In this document: positions 43,586-55,973 of the stretch, piece by piece
How positions within the stretch are numbered: position 1 is the stretch's first letter
Layout: each line of letters starts with the position of its first letter
NCBI GenBank assembly: GCA_003550325.1
Contig: QKWP01000663.1
Span: forward strand, 183,315-247,314
Length of the DNA stretch: 64,000 nucleotides
DNA from: Gigaspora rosea
Taxonomy: Eukaryota; Glomeromycota; Glomeromycetes; Diversisporales; Gigasporaceae
Direction of reading: 5' to 3'
Position numbers and translations under genes: made by a program
The notes under the pieces: generated by a model
Databases searched by the model: none
The model's input: the letters and a program-made list of their open reading frames with translations, nothing else
Told to the model about the DNA's origin: nothing

Positions 43586-44925
43586 TATATACGGATATAT
43601 GTTATTATATGTATATGTATGGATATGTGCTATTATATGTTACCTGCACGTAAATATGCACGAGACAATGCACGAGAAAACACATAAAATTGCACGTTAG
43701 TACGTGCACTGTTGCACGGAATCCGCGCCATATTATGTGCTGTAAACTTGCTTTCTCATACATTGCCTCGTATAGATTTACGTGCAGGTTCGTGTGGTTC
43801 CATATCCAACCTTTTCCGTGTATTGCAGTATCATTCCGTGTTGTAATTTGTTATAGGGCGGCGGGTCTATCGAGGATCACGAGATCGGTTTCGTACAACC
43901 GGCAAGGGGTTAATTTGGGTCGAAAGAGGCGTGTTAGATTTGGCTGAGTGGTTAGGCAGAGTTGCGGAATAGTTTATACAAAATACTCAGGTTTATAGTA
44001 GTATGTATGATTTATTATGTATCGAATATGTATATTTACTTGTATTATTTATTAAAGACAATAAAGGAACGTTTATAATAGTAGATATGTTTTATAATAG
44101 TAGATATGTTTTATTTAAGCAAAGGTGGAATTCAATGTCCTTCCCAAAGGGCCAAAATGCCTTTATTTATAATAATTTCATCAGTTATTTTCATCGCATT
44201 GATCATTTAGATCGGTATGATCATTAAAATATCTCCTATCAGCCCTATATTAAAGATCATTATCCTTCAGATCTAAGTGATCTACCCTATTGGTAATATT
44301 GAGTCGATCGGGATTATCGGGCCGGCAGTCCAAATTCGTCGATACCCGGGGCACGAGTGCAGGTGCCTGCATCAGGTCACGCTTCCGGTCTTACAACGTT
44401 CTGGCAAACTTTGTCAGTTAGTCTCTCCATTATCTTAAGATATTGCCAACTTTTCAATAAAATGGAATGCAATACTTTTCAAATTTTACTAGCGCTGATT
44501 TTCTTTTTGTTAAACTATCTGATTTAGGGAATAGACTAGAAGAGAACGTTAAAATGAAATTGTAATTTCAACTGTCTTAAATTCTAATTTTGTTTAATGA
44601 ATCACATTGTGAACCCAAAAAATGTAACCTTGACTTTGAGAATGGATATGGCAAAAGAAACAATAAAAGTAATTAGGTCAATAACACAAATTGTCTGTAA
44701 AATGATAGTAAATTTTTGTTATATATACAGACAGTTTTTGCTCTTAAGGAAGGAAACTCTTGCTTTATTTATACTTAATAGTCTCTATATCATAACAAGT
44801 TCACTTTATTAAATATACAGTAGAAATTATATATAATTCACAATAAATATAAACTAAAACTGTACTCTCTAAACCATACTATTTATTGTTAACAACTCGT
44901 CTAATTGAACAAACTAAATTTTTGA
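43586..44925. other. Gene-free interval with two GC-richer patches
   Basis: 43640-43960 has repeated TGCACG words and higher GC. 44300-44400 is another GC-rich patch (CCGGGGCACGAGTGC). Neither encodes a recognisable product. The remainder is AT-rich. Confidence 0.3.
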
Positions 44926-46448
44926 TCAAACGACTGGCTCATCAGTTTTAGGTTTGTCATTATTTATTAAGCCTTCTTTTTCATTTTCATTATTTGGAAA
45001 TATAGTATCTAAATCATCATTATAATCATAAATGTCTAACCAAGGTCGATAATTTACTAAAAAAATATATACATATTAAAATAGCGTTCTATGGATTTTG
45101 AGACAGAATAAAATACTTACAATATATTTTTAAATTCTTTCCAAAGTTTCTCTGACAAAGAAAAGAATTTGCCATAGAAATTATACTAAGAAGAATTAAA
45201 AATGCTAATAGCATATTAATATTTGTATTATATATTAGTATCAATTATTATCAATAATTAAATAGGTACTTATAAAACAAAAAAAAATTACAAACCAGCC
45301 ATAATCCTTACACCTACTATATCTGAAAGAAAAGCACCGCAAATAATGAGCATGTTCACTATCACCATAAATAAACTAGTAATATATGCTATATACAATT
45401 TAAAACTTGATTCTAATCGAACCTAAATAAAAAAAAATTGTAAATTACAAATTATAAACCAAAAAAATACAATTGTAATAGTTTTTATGAAATTACCCCA
45501 TTGACCATTTTAAGGGCAACAATTGGTGGTAAAGCCCAATACCATGGCAATGAAACAAAAAAACATTCTAATCCTGGTAATATTAAAGTTCCTTGAAAAA
45601 TTCTATCAAAGTAGTAACACCATACATAAACAAGATATACAAAATGTAAAATCTGGGCATGAGCAAGAAATATCTGAAGTTTATATTTTTTATAAAACTC
45701 TATATAAAAATTTATTATTTATATAAATTAGCATTGAAAAAAAAAATTAAAAGGTAGTAATAAAATATATAACCTAAAATGTCCGATTTTTCTGTTTTTA
45801 ACATCATTTTATCCAGGGAGAAATTCGTTTGAGCTCTAAAAATTGTATAAATAAAATTTAAATACTAATTTATGCATATACCATGAACTTTATACAGTAG
45901 TCAGTACCTTTGATTATATATTAGCATACTTAAATTCATAAAAAATATCACGAGTATTGCATCATGGCAAATCATAAGTATGAAAAAATAACCTGTATAA
46001 AAAATAAACAGAATTAACTTATAAAAATTTAATAGTGAACGAATATCCACTAACTTTACATACCAATATCAATTGTGCCAGCGGAAACAAAGGCAATATA
46101 ATCAAACCAAATAATTTCTACAACAATTATAAATAAATGTTGTAATAATCTTGATGTAATCTATGTGCGTATCAAGCAATGATTAGTTTTTTTTTAGAGA
46201 GAAGCATTGATAGTAATTTTGAAATACAAAAGATTTACCAAAATAAATGATGAAATCAAACAACCAAGAGATATAAGCGTTAGATGTGCAAGAAAAGAAA
46301 CTTTAACACAAAGAAATGTGATGTATGCACATCTTATAATAATGTTTTCTAGTAATATTAGGAATAATAACACTTCTAAATCACTAATTAAAAGAAATTT
46401 TTGATACAATTGTGATAATGAATTGCGTATAGGATGTTGCTTGAGCAT
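44926..46448 (-). CDS. Multi-pass membrane protein, eight exons, unknown function
   Basis: Exons (minus strand) 46448-46239, 46160-46064, 45993-45930, 45835-45774, 45699-45497, 45422-45296, 45204-45121 and 45056-44926 join without a stop into 325 residues. Donors are GTAAAT, GTATGT, GTATGC, GTTATA, GTAATT, GTTTGT and GTAAGT; every acceptor is AG. Introns are 69-92 bp. Hydrophobic segments suggest about seven helices, for example FLILLENIIIRCAYITFL, HLFIIVVEIIWFDYIAFV, ILHFVYLVYVWCYYF and SLFMVIVNMLIICGAFLSD. A polar loop (KAQTNFSLDKMMLKTEKSDI) lies mid-protein. The tail is acidic and polar (DYNDDLDTIFPNNENEKE). ECFFVSLPWYWALPPIVALK is the most distinctive phrase. I cannot assign a transporter or receptor family. 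Consistent phases across seven introns argue that it is a live gene. Divergent partner at 47273. Confidence 0.75.
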
Positions 46449-47272
46449 TGCGAGTTATTGAACTATTTTGCACGAAATTATTGATTCAAATCTTACGTAC
46501 GTAAGTACGTACATACATTTGAGTGGTCATCAAATCATACTATATAATTTCTATTCATAATATAATAGGAAAATTGGCGCTGTTTTCAGATCTTGACCGA
46601 CCAAATTTCTTCGATCGTCTTGGCTTAGTTGGCTTAGAGCCGAAAATTTTGTTGATCTTGATAGAACGATATATCGATACACATAAGCCTATTTTTAAAT
46701 GCATCATTTTTTATTGTTTGAATAAATAAATTGTGAAATTGAATAGTTCAGGCTAAATAAATATATCGCACTTATTAAATTGTTGGAAAATAGACTGTCA
46801 AATTACAAGAACGTAAACGTAAACAAAGCTTTTTGGATAAATGCACTGCAATATTAAATTAATTGAAAAAACAAATACTAGTCCGTAGTATATAATTCGA
46901 GGAAACAATTGATCAGCCGGGCCGAGAAATCGGCTTAGGATCATTGAAAATATAATCTTATGCTAATTTCAGATATCATCGGCATTAAAAAAAACTAGAT
47001 AAGCAAGCTCTATAAAATTGTCAATATGGTTAAATATTGTAAAAAATTTCACTATTTTTTCTTCTTCGTTTCAGATAATAAAGTTATTTTAGACAATGCG
47101 ATAACAAGACAATAGTTAATCGTAATTCAAATTTCAATATGTAATATAGAACAAAAGAACTTGTTAATGCCTGTTTATCAAATGCACTATAATACTTTAA
47201 AAGAGCATACACATATCTGATATTATTATATATTTTAAGTACGAACGCATATTACAGAAAAGTTTCAATAAA
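46449..47272. promoter_or_regulatory. Shared upstream region of the divergent gene pair
   Basis: About 820 bp between the two start codons. At 46494-46515 TTACGTACGTAAGTACGTAC is a self-complementary cluster of TACGTA words, 45 bp upstream of the minus-strand gene, and could be a factor-binding site. AACGTAAACGTAAACAAAG lies at 46811-46829. No TATA box stands out in such AT-rich DNA. Assignment as a two-way promoter is by position only. Confidence 0.45.
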
Positions 47273-48819
47273 ATGTTTTATTTCAATAGGTCAACTGAAC
47301 CTGCATTATTTCTGCTTATTAGATATTTATTTACGTCCATCTTTTGTGGTTTAATTTTTCTTTACGCATATTTTTCCTGGAGTGAATTTTTTCTTGAAAA
47401 TAATAAGCCAAGTATAATCATCAATGAAAACTTAGAAAATATTACATTTCCAGGTATATAATTTCAATTATTGTATTTAAACATTGTATTTATATTAATA
47501 ACTATATTTTTAATTGAAATTTTTAAATGTAAATATAATAGGATTTTCTATTTGTTACGCTGGTAATTTATGTTCAAATTTATTACTTATCAAATAATAA
47601 TTATCTAATCATTATTTCATTGAATAATATTAAAAGTTACAAATCCTAATGATCCATACTCTGGCGTTCAATACAATGTAATCCAGAATATTTCCTGTTC
47701 TAAACAATTTAATAATCAAAATCATTCATTGTGTAATGAATATTTCGATTTATCTGATGGATGTTGGACATTTACTCCAAATACAAATATTAAAGATTTT
47801 AATAATCTTTGTGGTGAAGGACTTAAAGATTGTTATAATATGACGAGCTTCAGTGATAATTCTTCTTATTTCACATATAAACAAGATTATCATGATTTAA
47901 TAATCCTAAATATCTCATTGCTTGGTCCACCACAATTAAATAGTACAAGTTCAGGTTACATTAAAATGATTTTCAATCAAGTATTTTTTACCTCTGAAGG
48001 TCAATTTAATATCAGTAACACTAGCAATATTTATACAATTTCTCTTGGTCAATTATCAATTGTTGAATTTTCACTAAAAGTTCATCAAAGATTTTCTTCA
48101 AAATTTAATGCTGAACTCGGATATTACCTTATGTCTACTCAAAAAGAAGCTGTCTTAGATGCTGATTTGAAGCAACTTCCATTAGGCTCGAATAGCTCTT
48201 ATACATTATTGGCAATTAGTCCAAAAACTCATTTGGTCCGTTATGAAAAAGAGAATTATAGTGGCAGTAAGTATTGTAATCACTCTCGTCCTTTTATGAA
48301 AGTCTAATATATAAAATTTTAAATTGTTGTAGTTGGTAATGTATTTTCTAAAGTTGGAGGGTTTTACACCGCTATTAGTACAATTTTTATTTTATTTTTT
48401 GGACATCCAAAACTTTCTCCATGGTTTGTAACAAGAAAAAAATTGCATCATAATTTTTTAATTTTTATTATGATTATAATTTAAATGTTTTAATCTTTTT
48501 GTAATTATTTAAAAGGGGTTTATGCCAGACATGCCCGTGTTGGCGGCCATTTAGAAAAACTTTTAAAGACCATTTCGCAAAAAGATATATTTCACGAGCG
48601 GGAATTCCATTAGTTGATGATCCACGTAAATTGCCTTCTGGTGCTGCTTTAGAAGATAGAATTGCCATATTAGAAACTTTATTAAAAGAATACTATCTTG
48701 AAACAACCTATCTTGATATTATAAAAGAAACTCGTGATAGATATATAGAGCTTAATAACACTTACCACACGTTAGAACCTAGTAATAATAATAATGATTC
48801 AAATGAATCGGCTAGTTGA
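47273..48819 (+). CDS. Secreted/membrane protein of a glomeromycotan-type family, four exons
   Basis: Exons 47273-47453, 47637-48266, 48333-48423 and 48516-48819 join in phase into 401 residues. Introns start GTATAT, GTAAGT and GTTTGT and end AG. Residues about 14-36 (LFLLIRYLFTSIFCGLIFLY) are a signal anchor. Residues 40-270 form an extracytoplasmic domain with many Asn-X-Ser/Thr sites and cysteines (SCSKQF, CWTF, LCGEGLKDC). A second helix (GGFYTAISTIFILFFG) precedes HPKLSPWGLCQTCPCWRPFR, a cysteine-rich juxtamembrane stretch. The C-terminal cytosolic part contains ALEDRIAILETLLKEYYL, a predicted amphipathic or coiled-coil helix, then an Asn/Ser tail. I recall similar C-termini in large families of unknown function in Rhizophagus, but this needs a search. 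An alternative is a single-pass receptor-like protein. Confidence 0.75.
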
Positions 48820-49069
48820 TTTAATAAATTTATATTCTAAAAATTTAATTGCAAGAGTATATGTGGCGCCACCGGCTCTCCATGTGTGTTTTTATATTTA
48901 AATAAAGAATTTTTGGCATAACATAATAATAATAATATAAGATAGCTGCGCAGCATGCGATGCCGCGCAGGACCAGTACGAAACCTCTCACTAGCTTTCA
49001 ATTATATTTTTTGGACTTAATCTATTTGATTTACCTAACTGGTACAAAATATAATTGGATAGCCCGATA
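48820..49069. other. 3' flank of the membrane-protein gene
   Basis: AT-rich with AATAAA at 48900; a palindromic GGCGCCACCGG patch at 48866 and GCTGCGCAGCATGCGATGCC at 48944 are GC-rich islands without known role. Confidence 0.35.
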
Positions 49070-49320
49070 ATTGTTAAAGTGAATATAATTTAAATGATTA
49101 CGTTAATCATACATGTATTTTCTCGAAACACAATTATTAAAGGGAACAAATTAAACCTCATACTGTTTACGGTTAATCGTACATTCTTTTGAATCACAAA
49201 CGTTAAAATGAACAGAATTAAACTTCACTCTCATCTTGGTAATTTACATTCTCTTGGAACTCAATCGTTAAAGTGGACTAAATTAAACTTCATACACACC
49301 TTCCTTGCAATGTCATTGCA
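49070..49320. repeat. Degenerate ~80-bp tandem repeat related to 17340-17600
   Basis: Three units with GTTAATCRTACATT, TCTYGAAACAC, CGTTAAARTGAACAGAATTA and AACTTCATAC. Confidence 0.5.
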
Positions 49321-49439
49321 GCAACAGTGCCTAATCATCAAATACTGTAAGAGACGCATTGTCTGAATGGTCATGGAACCCATCAGCACCTACCAATAAT
49401 ATAATATATTACTCTAGAAAAAAGGACAACCTTTTAGTA

Positions 49440-50170
49440 ATTCAATTCCGTGTACTGTAATGTTAACTAGAAAATTGTTACAAAACTTAATCGTTGTTCT
49501 AAAATATGAAATAGGTAAGTTGAGATGGTTTGTATTGGAATAAAATGATGTGATTTCTATTGTGACCTGTTGTAAAAATTCTGATACAAAACTTGCACAC
49601 CATTCCGGTAACTATAAAAGGCAAGTTAGTAAAAAAATATGTTACAATCTGACTTGACATACAATACGTGATTAAGGTTGTTAATTTTGCATTTAAATTG
49701 CAAAATCCTGTTACAAAATCACCTTGTTATTCAGTGTCCACAGTATGCAATTAAAATTGAGTCAATTTGCATTAAGGGCATCGTTAATTACTGTAAAAAA
49801 TTTTATTGCAAACCTTTGCTTGTTATTCCAGTGACATACGGCATGTTATTATGGAATAATCCATTGTGGTTAATATTGGTAATGGCAAAAAGGTTAATTA
49901 GTTTGTATGAAAGTTATCGCAAATTCTATTGTGAATTTCTATAAAAAATTCTGTTACAAACTTACCCAACAGATAAAATGTTTTAATGTCGAGTTTGTAA
50001 CAAAATTATTGTGGCTTTTATCAATAATTATTGTAAAAATTCTCATATAAAACTTGCTTGTTATTCTATACATCACAATATGTGGTTAGGAATGAGTTAA
50101 TTCGCATTGAAATTATTATAGTTTTATCATGAGTTACTGTTATAAACCTTACCATTCTGGCAATACACAT
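49440..50170. repeat. Degenerate ~150-170-bp satellite
   Basis: Four to five diverged units, each with TGTAAAAATTCTRATACAAA followed by ACTTGCTTGTTATTC, a CAGTGACATACRRTATG-like phrase and GAGTTAATTTGCATTRA. A single related unit occurs at 60465-60590. Unit boundaries are approximate. Short open frames here are part of the repeat. Confidence 0.5.
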
Positions 50171-50798
50171 TATGTGACTCACTAACACATGTTATTAACG
50201 TTATCTATGTTAATTTCAAAAAGACAATGTGTGCATATCGAATGGAAGTCTATTTGTTAAATTTCAAATGCACATAATGATCGAAAGCAATTTTATTAAA
50301 AAAATAAATATAAATATATGGCAACTGATTATTAATTCATAGTAATAGATCAATTACGAATTATGACAAATATATTATAGCATTAACATGTAAATAATAT
50401 ATTACAGATTTAAATAGTATCTAGGGTTAGTAAAACTACAGGGGCCAACTTATATGATATATATAGCTAATAAAATGATTTGCATGATTTTGTGTAACAA
50501 TCAAATAGATTGATAATAAAAAAATCTGCGATACTATACTAACGAGTCTTTTAGCAATAATAACCAAGCACTGATTCAACATATGTTATTGCTATACTCT
50601 ATTGCTACTAGTTGGTAGGTTTACATAGAGATTGCATACATATTGGACAAAATTCACTTCTTTAAAAATAATTGAAATTGTTAAATGCAATCTTATTACT
50701 AACTCTATATATACTTAACAAACTATACTTTGTAAATTAGTTAAAAGAGGCGCTTCAATATGTACATGATATTAAAGTAAAATATCATTAGCAAATTT
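50171..50798. other. AT-rich gene-free interval
   Basis: Nothing supported. Confidence 0.35.
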
Positions 50799-51319
50799 AT
50801 AGTGGTGAAATTTTTTGAAAGATCTTGCAAACCTGTGAAATCTTTTGGCGAACTGCAATATAATTCGAAATATTTCGCAAAAAATATTTTTTGAAATATT
50901 TATTTCGAAATAATTCAAAATATTTTCAATTATTTTAGACCTGGAAAACCAAGCCGGATCAGTATATCTGTAACCTGGGTCATATCAAGGCTGTATTGGA
51001 CATATTGGACTATATTTCAAAATATTTCGATCTTTATAAATTAGATTTTTTTTCTTTTTTTTTTTGTTTTCATTTTGTTTTTTCTTTTATTTATTTATTT
51101 AATTTTTTCTTTTATTTATTTATTTAATTTTTTTTAAACTTTACAAAAATACTAGTCTTTTGCAAGAAAACCAACAACTATTCGGCACTTTGTAAGAACA
51201 CCAATTTGACTTTGCGCACCAACTCAGACTTCTGACACTTTGCAAAAACACAACTAATTTCTTCAGCAATTTCTAAATTTCCAAGAACACTTCTTTAAAG
51301 AGATGATTTAGTTTGGCAC

Positions 51320-51765
51320 ATGTTTTTGCAAGTATTCACAAGTATTTGCAAGTATTTGCAAGTTTTTGCAAGTTTTTGCTTTATTTATTTTTATTGTTTG
51401 ACGTTTTTTGGTTTTTTTTAAACTTTTTTAATTAATTATTTTATTCTAAATTTCCAAGAACGCTTCTTTAAAGAGATGATTTAGTTTGGCACAAGTTTTC
51501 ACAGTATTTGCAAGTATTTGCAAGTATTCGCAAGTTTTTGCAAGTTTTGCAAAGTTTTGCTTTATTTATTTTTTTTTGTTTAATATTTTTTGGTTTTTTT
51601 TAACTTTTTTAATAAATTTATTTTATTCTAAATTTTCAAGAAGCTTTTTTAAAGAGATGATCTAGTTTGGCACAAGTTTTCACTAGTATTCGCAAGTATT
51701 CGCAAGTATTCGCAAGTATTCGCAAGTATTCGCAAGTTTTTGCAATTTTTTGCAAAGTTTCACTT
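51320..51765. repeat. GCAAGTATTC/GCAAGTTTTTG minisatellites in the left arm
   Basis: Runs of 10-11-bp units GCAAGTATTC or GCAAGTATTTT in three blocks (51330-51380, 51498-51552, 51680-51750), each following the phrase TTTAAAGAGATGATTTAGTT or a close variant, so a roughly 170-bp higher unit is itself repeated three times. Confidence 0.65.
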
Positions 51766-51767
51766 TA

Positions 51768-52256
51768 TAGTCAACCCTCCCCAAACCGATCCTGTCAAAA
51801 CTAATAACCTGCTATAATCAGTTAAAAATCGATCCACCATACCTGTTCTATAATTGATACTCGATAACCTGTCTTTACCAATATCTGGTAGTCTTTTTAT
51901 CCAAGTTCCTGATAGTGTATATAAATGTATCAAATCAAATCGCATAAAACTTACCATTTTCACGTGACATATTCGCATAATCTGGCAAAAAATCGCACTC
52001 ATATCATGTGGCGGTAATATAATTGGTTGGTTAACTTACCATTCAGAACTTATTTGTATTTTGGCGGACATAAGTTCCAAAAAGTTCCAATATAGAAGAT
52101 GAATAAACCTAAATTGTGAGCATGGTTGAAGTAAAATTTGCACAAGTGTCCAAAAAATTTTGAAGAATAGAATTAATTAAATTTTCAAATCTGATACCCT
52201 CCCAAATCTGATACAAAACCAGTCCACTATGCATACCGGTTTGGGAAGGTCGACTG
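51768..52256. mobile_element. Mariner-type MITE with TAGTCAACCCTC ends, copy 2
   Basis: TAGTCAACCCTCCCCAAACC and CCGGTTTGGGAAGGTCGACTG with TA outside; inserted in the left arm of the foldback element. Confidence 0.7.
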
Positions 52257-52729
52257 TATTTATTTTTTTTGTTTGGCATTTTTTGGTTTTTTTTTTTAAA
52301 CTTTTTAATTATTTTATTTTATTCTAAATTTTTAGGAATGCTTCTTTAAAGAGATGATTTAGTTTGGCACAAGTTTTTGCAAGTATTCACAAGTTTTTGT
52401 ATATTTTTGCAAAGTTTCACTTTATTTATTTTTTTGTTTGACGTTTTTTAGTTTTTTTCTTAAACTTTTAATTTATTTTATTCTGGCACTTTGTAAGAAC
52501 ACTAACTTCTCTAGCACTTTGCAAGAACATACTAGATTTCTCTAGCCTATTTTTTAGAAGTGTTTAGATAAAGGAAAAAACGAAGATGATAGTCAAAACA
52601 AAAGAGATAGCTGAAGCAAAAACAATAGTTAAAACAAAGAAGTAAAGATAATAGCTAACTGTAGGTGTGTGAAAATAAGTATGTAGAGTTAGTTTTTTAT
52701 TTTTTTCTACAAATAGTAATGTACCATAG

Positions 52730-53036
52730 ATTCCTGAAAATAAGCTACTCCGAAAATAAGCAACCCCTGATTTTTTTCAAAATTTTCAAAAAATGTGTTA
52801 GCAGTTGCTACATATAAAACTTTTTTTTACTAAGTAAACTAAAAGTCGATTAAGTAAAGTTGTTCAGCACATAAAAATACACCTACAGTAAAAATTTGGT
52901 GTCATTTGGACAACTTTTTATTAGTACGTTTTTCAATTTTCTAAAATTTCAATATTTCGAAAATAAGCAACCCCTTCATTTTTTCGTGTAATTTTTTGGC
53001 CAAAAAAGGTTGCTTATTTTTGGGAATATACGGTAA
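52730..53036. mobile_element. MITE with AAAATAAGCAACC-type ends
   Basis: TACCATAGATTCCTGAAAAT at left and TTTTTGGGAATATACGGTA at right. Each is followed inward by AATAAGCAACC words (52760, 52970, 53010). Confidence 0.55.
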
Positions 53037-53294
53037 TAGAATTAGATGCGAAAAAGTGCAAAAGTAGTTAAAATAATATGTAATAATGTAAAAACAATAC
53101 TGTAAAGTATATATAATATTTAAAATATAATATATAATAAAATATATAATATTTATTAAAATATATATTTAATTTAAAAATGTAATTTATATAATGTATA
53201 ATAATAATAATAATAAAATATAAAATTTAAATCAAATCGCGAAAATTTTAATAAAGTTTGAAATTTTGTGAATTATTGCAAAAGGATTTTACTA

Positions 53295-53641
53295 AAACGC
53301 ACCTATAGTGTTTAACACAATATTACACAAAACTATTAGAATAGCCAATCAAAATTTAAGATTAGTTGTAACAAAAAAATTTCGTATTTTTTTAAAAAAA
53401 TATTCATATCACAAAATTTTGCTATGAAACCACCTTTGGGGCTCTAATAAAAAAAATTTCTTGCTAAATTTTGTATATACTAATGCCCCTGATAAAAGCC
53501 TGGGTCTTACCCTAACCCTAAAGTAATTAAAATTTATTTTTTGTTTTGTAAAAATTTATTTTTTTTTGTTTTTGTTATACAGATTTGCAAATCTAATTTA
53601 CCTATGGTGGTAAAATACTATAAGTGCGTGTTATAATAATT
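53295..53641. mobile_element. MITE with telomere-like core, opposite orientation to 35722-36058
   Basis: ACGCACCTATAGTGTTTAAC at left, CCTATGGTGGTAAAATACTA then TAAGTGCGT at right. The interior has GGGCTCTAATAAAAAAAATT and TTACCCTAACCCTAAAG. Confidence 0.65.
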
Positions 53642-53865
53642 GATTGCAAAATATTGCAAAATATTGCTGATTTACACAATAATATATGAAATATTACCTC
53701 CTGTGACCCTAAAGGAGATAATTAAATAGAGGTTTGCATTGTTTTATTTGGTCTATTTCACAATATTTTACAATATAATTTGACCTTTCAGAAGTCACAA
53801 GAGGTAATATTTCACATATTATTGTATAAATCTGCAATATTTTGCAATATTTTACAATAATTTGC
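53642..53865. repeat. Palindrome of GCAAAATATTGC arms
   Basis: GCAAAATATTGCTGATTTAC, then AATATATGAAATATTACCTC at left; GAGGTAATATTTCACATATT and ATAAATCTGCAATATTTTGC at right. A copy lies at 1770-2100. Confidence 0.65.
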
Positions 53866-55098
53866 AAAAGTTTAAAATTTTTTTAAATTTTCGCAATTTA
53901 AATACAATTTTGTATTTTTTTATTATCATCATTATACATTATATATATTACATATTTAAATTAAATATATATTTTAATAAATATTACATAATTTATTATA
54001 TATTATATTTTAATTATTATACATTTTTTACAGTATCATTTTATATTACTACATATTATTTTAACTACTTTCGCACTTTGTCACATCTAATTCTATTACT
54101 ATTTGTAGAAAAAAATAAAAAACTAACTCTAAACACTTATTTTCACACACCTCACAGTTAGCTATTATCTTCGCTTCCTTGTTTTAACTATTGTTTTTGC
54201 TTTAGCTATCTCTTTTGTTTTACCTATTACCTTCGTTTCTCTCTTTTTTTCTAAACACTTCTAAAAAATAGGCTAGAGAAATCTAGTGTGTTCTTGCAAA
54301 GTGCTAGAGAAGTTAGTATTCTTACAAAGTGCCAGAATAAAATAAATTAATAAAAAAAGTTTAAAAAAATGTCAAACAAAAAAATAAATAAAATAAAACT
54401 TTGCAAAAACTTGCGAATATTTGCAAAAACTTGTGCAAACTAAATCATCTCTTTTGGAAATTTAGAATAAAATGAATTAATTAAAAAAGTTTAAAAAAAC
54501 CAAAAAACGTCAAAAAAAATAAATAAAGTGAAACTTTGCAAAAACTTGCAAAAACTTGTGAATACTTGCGAAAACTTGTGCCAAACTAAATCATCTCTTT
54601 AAAGGAGTATTCTTGAAAATTTAGAAATTGCTAGAGAAATCAGTTGCGTGTTCTTGCAAAGTATCAGAAGTCTGAGTTGGTGTGCAAAGTCAAATTGGTA
54701 TTCTTGCAAAGTGCCAAATAGTTGTTGGTTTTTTTGCAAAAGACTAATTTTTGTAAAGTGTGAAAAAAATTAAAAAATAAATAAATAAAAAAAAACAAAA
54801 CAAAATCAAAAAACAAAATGAAAAAAGATCTAATATGATCTTGTAACATAATACAAAATTTTGAAATATTTTGAAATATTTCAAAAATGTAGTCCAATAC
54901 ACCCTTGGTATAAGCAGGTACAGATATACCCATCTAGCTTGGTTTCCTAGGTCTAAAATATTTTAAAAATATTTTGAATTATTTCGAACTAAAGTATTTT
55001 TGAAATTACTTCCAAAATATTTCAAAATCTGCAGTTTGCAAGTTCTTTTAAAAAATTTCACAGATTTGCAAGATCTTTCAAAAGATTTCGCCACTATA

Positions 55099-55842
55099 AA
55101 AAAATAAAACCTTATATTAACTCTAACTAGTATGACTTTGAGTAATTAAAATAAAGACAGTTTGAAACAGTTTATAGGCTTTGAGTTGTGTATATGATCT
55201 CTTACCTTCGTATTTTTTATCTTATATGAATATATAATTTAGTTTTTTTAACAATAAAAGAGCAGCTATATAAGTTTTTTATGATTAATTATTTACTTTT
55301 GTCTATTTCGAGTTTTGAAAAAAAAATTTCAGTAAATAGGTTATTTCAAAAAAAATTAACAATCAAGACTTTGACCGATCGAATATGATATATATGAATT
55401 TATATGATTTTTATATAAAATGACAATTTCCGCATTACTATTAAACTTGTGTAATATTAGAGTTGTCCTCCCATAGTTTTACTAACCCCTAGATAGTATC
55501 GTCATAACTGATCTTATGTTAAATTTTTTCACGGTCTAACTATAGTTTTTGAATAAATTATAAATGGCTACGTACAACTAAATTTTGTTTATAAATATTA
55601 TAATATCAATGATAAATGTTAACGATATGATCTTACAGTATAATTTTTCTATGTTAGTGCTCAGCTCAGTACAGCTTAGTGTGAAAATCACTGATTAAGC
55701 AATAAGCGATTATATAACAGTTGTAATACTTAAGGGTTCCTTTTTTTATGCATTTTTCGCTTAAATAATTAGTTAAGATTAGCTAATTGCCACAATTAGA
55801 GCAAACAAGATCAAATTTGGAAATTTGAGTTTCACAAACTTA
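55099..55842. other. AT-rich gene-free interval
   Basis: No gene or repeat supported. Confidence 0.35.
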
Positions 55843-55973
55843 GGGTGCTGCCAAGAATTAGCTGATTTGATTTTGGCCAAAATTTTGACCCCCCTATTTT
55901 AGTCAGGTCTTCATATTAAATTTCCAGTTTTTCAGCCCCCCCTAGGAAATCAGCTGATTTCTGGCCCTCCCTT
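55843..55973. mobile_element. PIF/Harbinger-like MITE, TTA target, copy 2
   Basis: GGGTGCTGCCAAGAATTAGC at left, AGCTGATTTCTGGCCCTCCC at right, TTA on both sides. Same family as the exon insertion at 20637-20765. A partial copy opens the second half of the duplication at 57464. Confidence 0.7.

Larger units (their letters stand above)
50799..55098. mobile_element. 4.3-kb foldback element with long inverted arms
   Basis: Left end TATAGTGGTGAAATTTTTTG, then GAAAGATCTTGCAAACCTGT; the right end is their complement (ACAGATTTGCAAGATCTTTC, AAAAGATTTCGCCACTATA). The arms (50799 to about 52680 without its insert, and about 54090-55098) also share, in inverted order, CCTAGGTC-type, GATCTTTATAAATTAGA-type, TTCGGCACTTTGTAAGAACA and TTTAAAGAGATGATTTAGTT stretches and GCAAGTATT/GCAAGTTTTTG minisatellites. 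The centre contains three further elements (51768, 52730, 53295) and the palindrome 53642. No transposase was seen. A second, broken copy of its right half spans about 1770-8985. Confidence 0.7.

Noticed and set aside
43925..43965. TTGGCTGAGTGGTTAGGC looks like a tRNA D-arm/A box
   Set aside because: No B box or pairing acceptor strand follows within tRNA distance, so it is not called as a tRNA gene.
53862..54161. 99-codon very Tyr/Phe/Ile-rich ORF
   Set aside because: Produced by low-complexity AT-rich DNA inside the foldback element.
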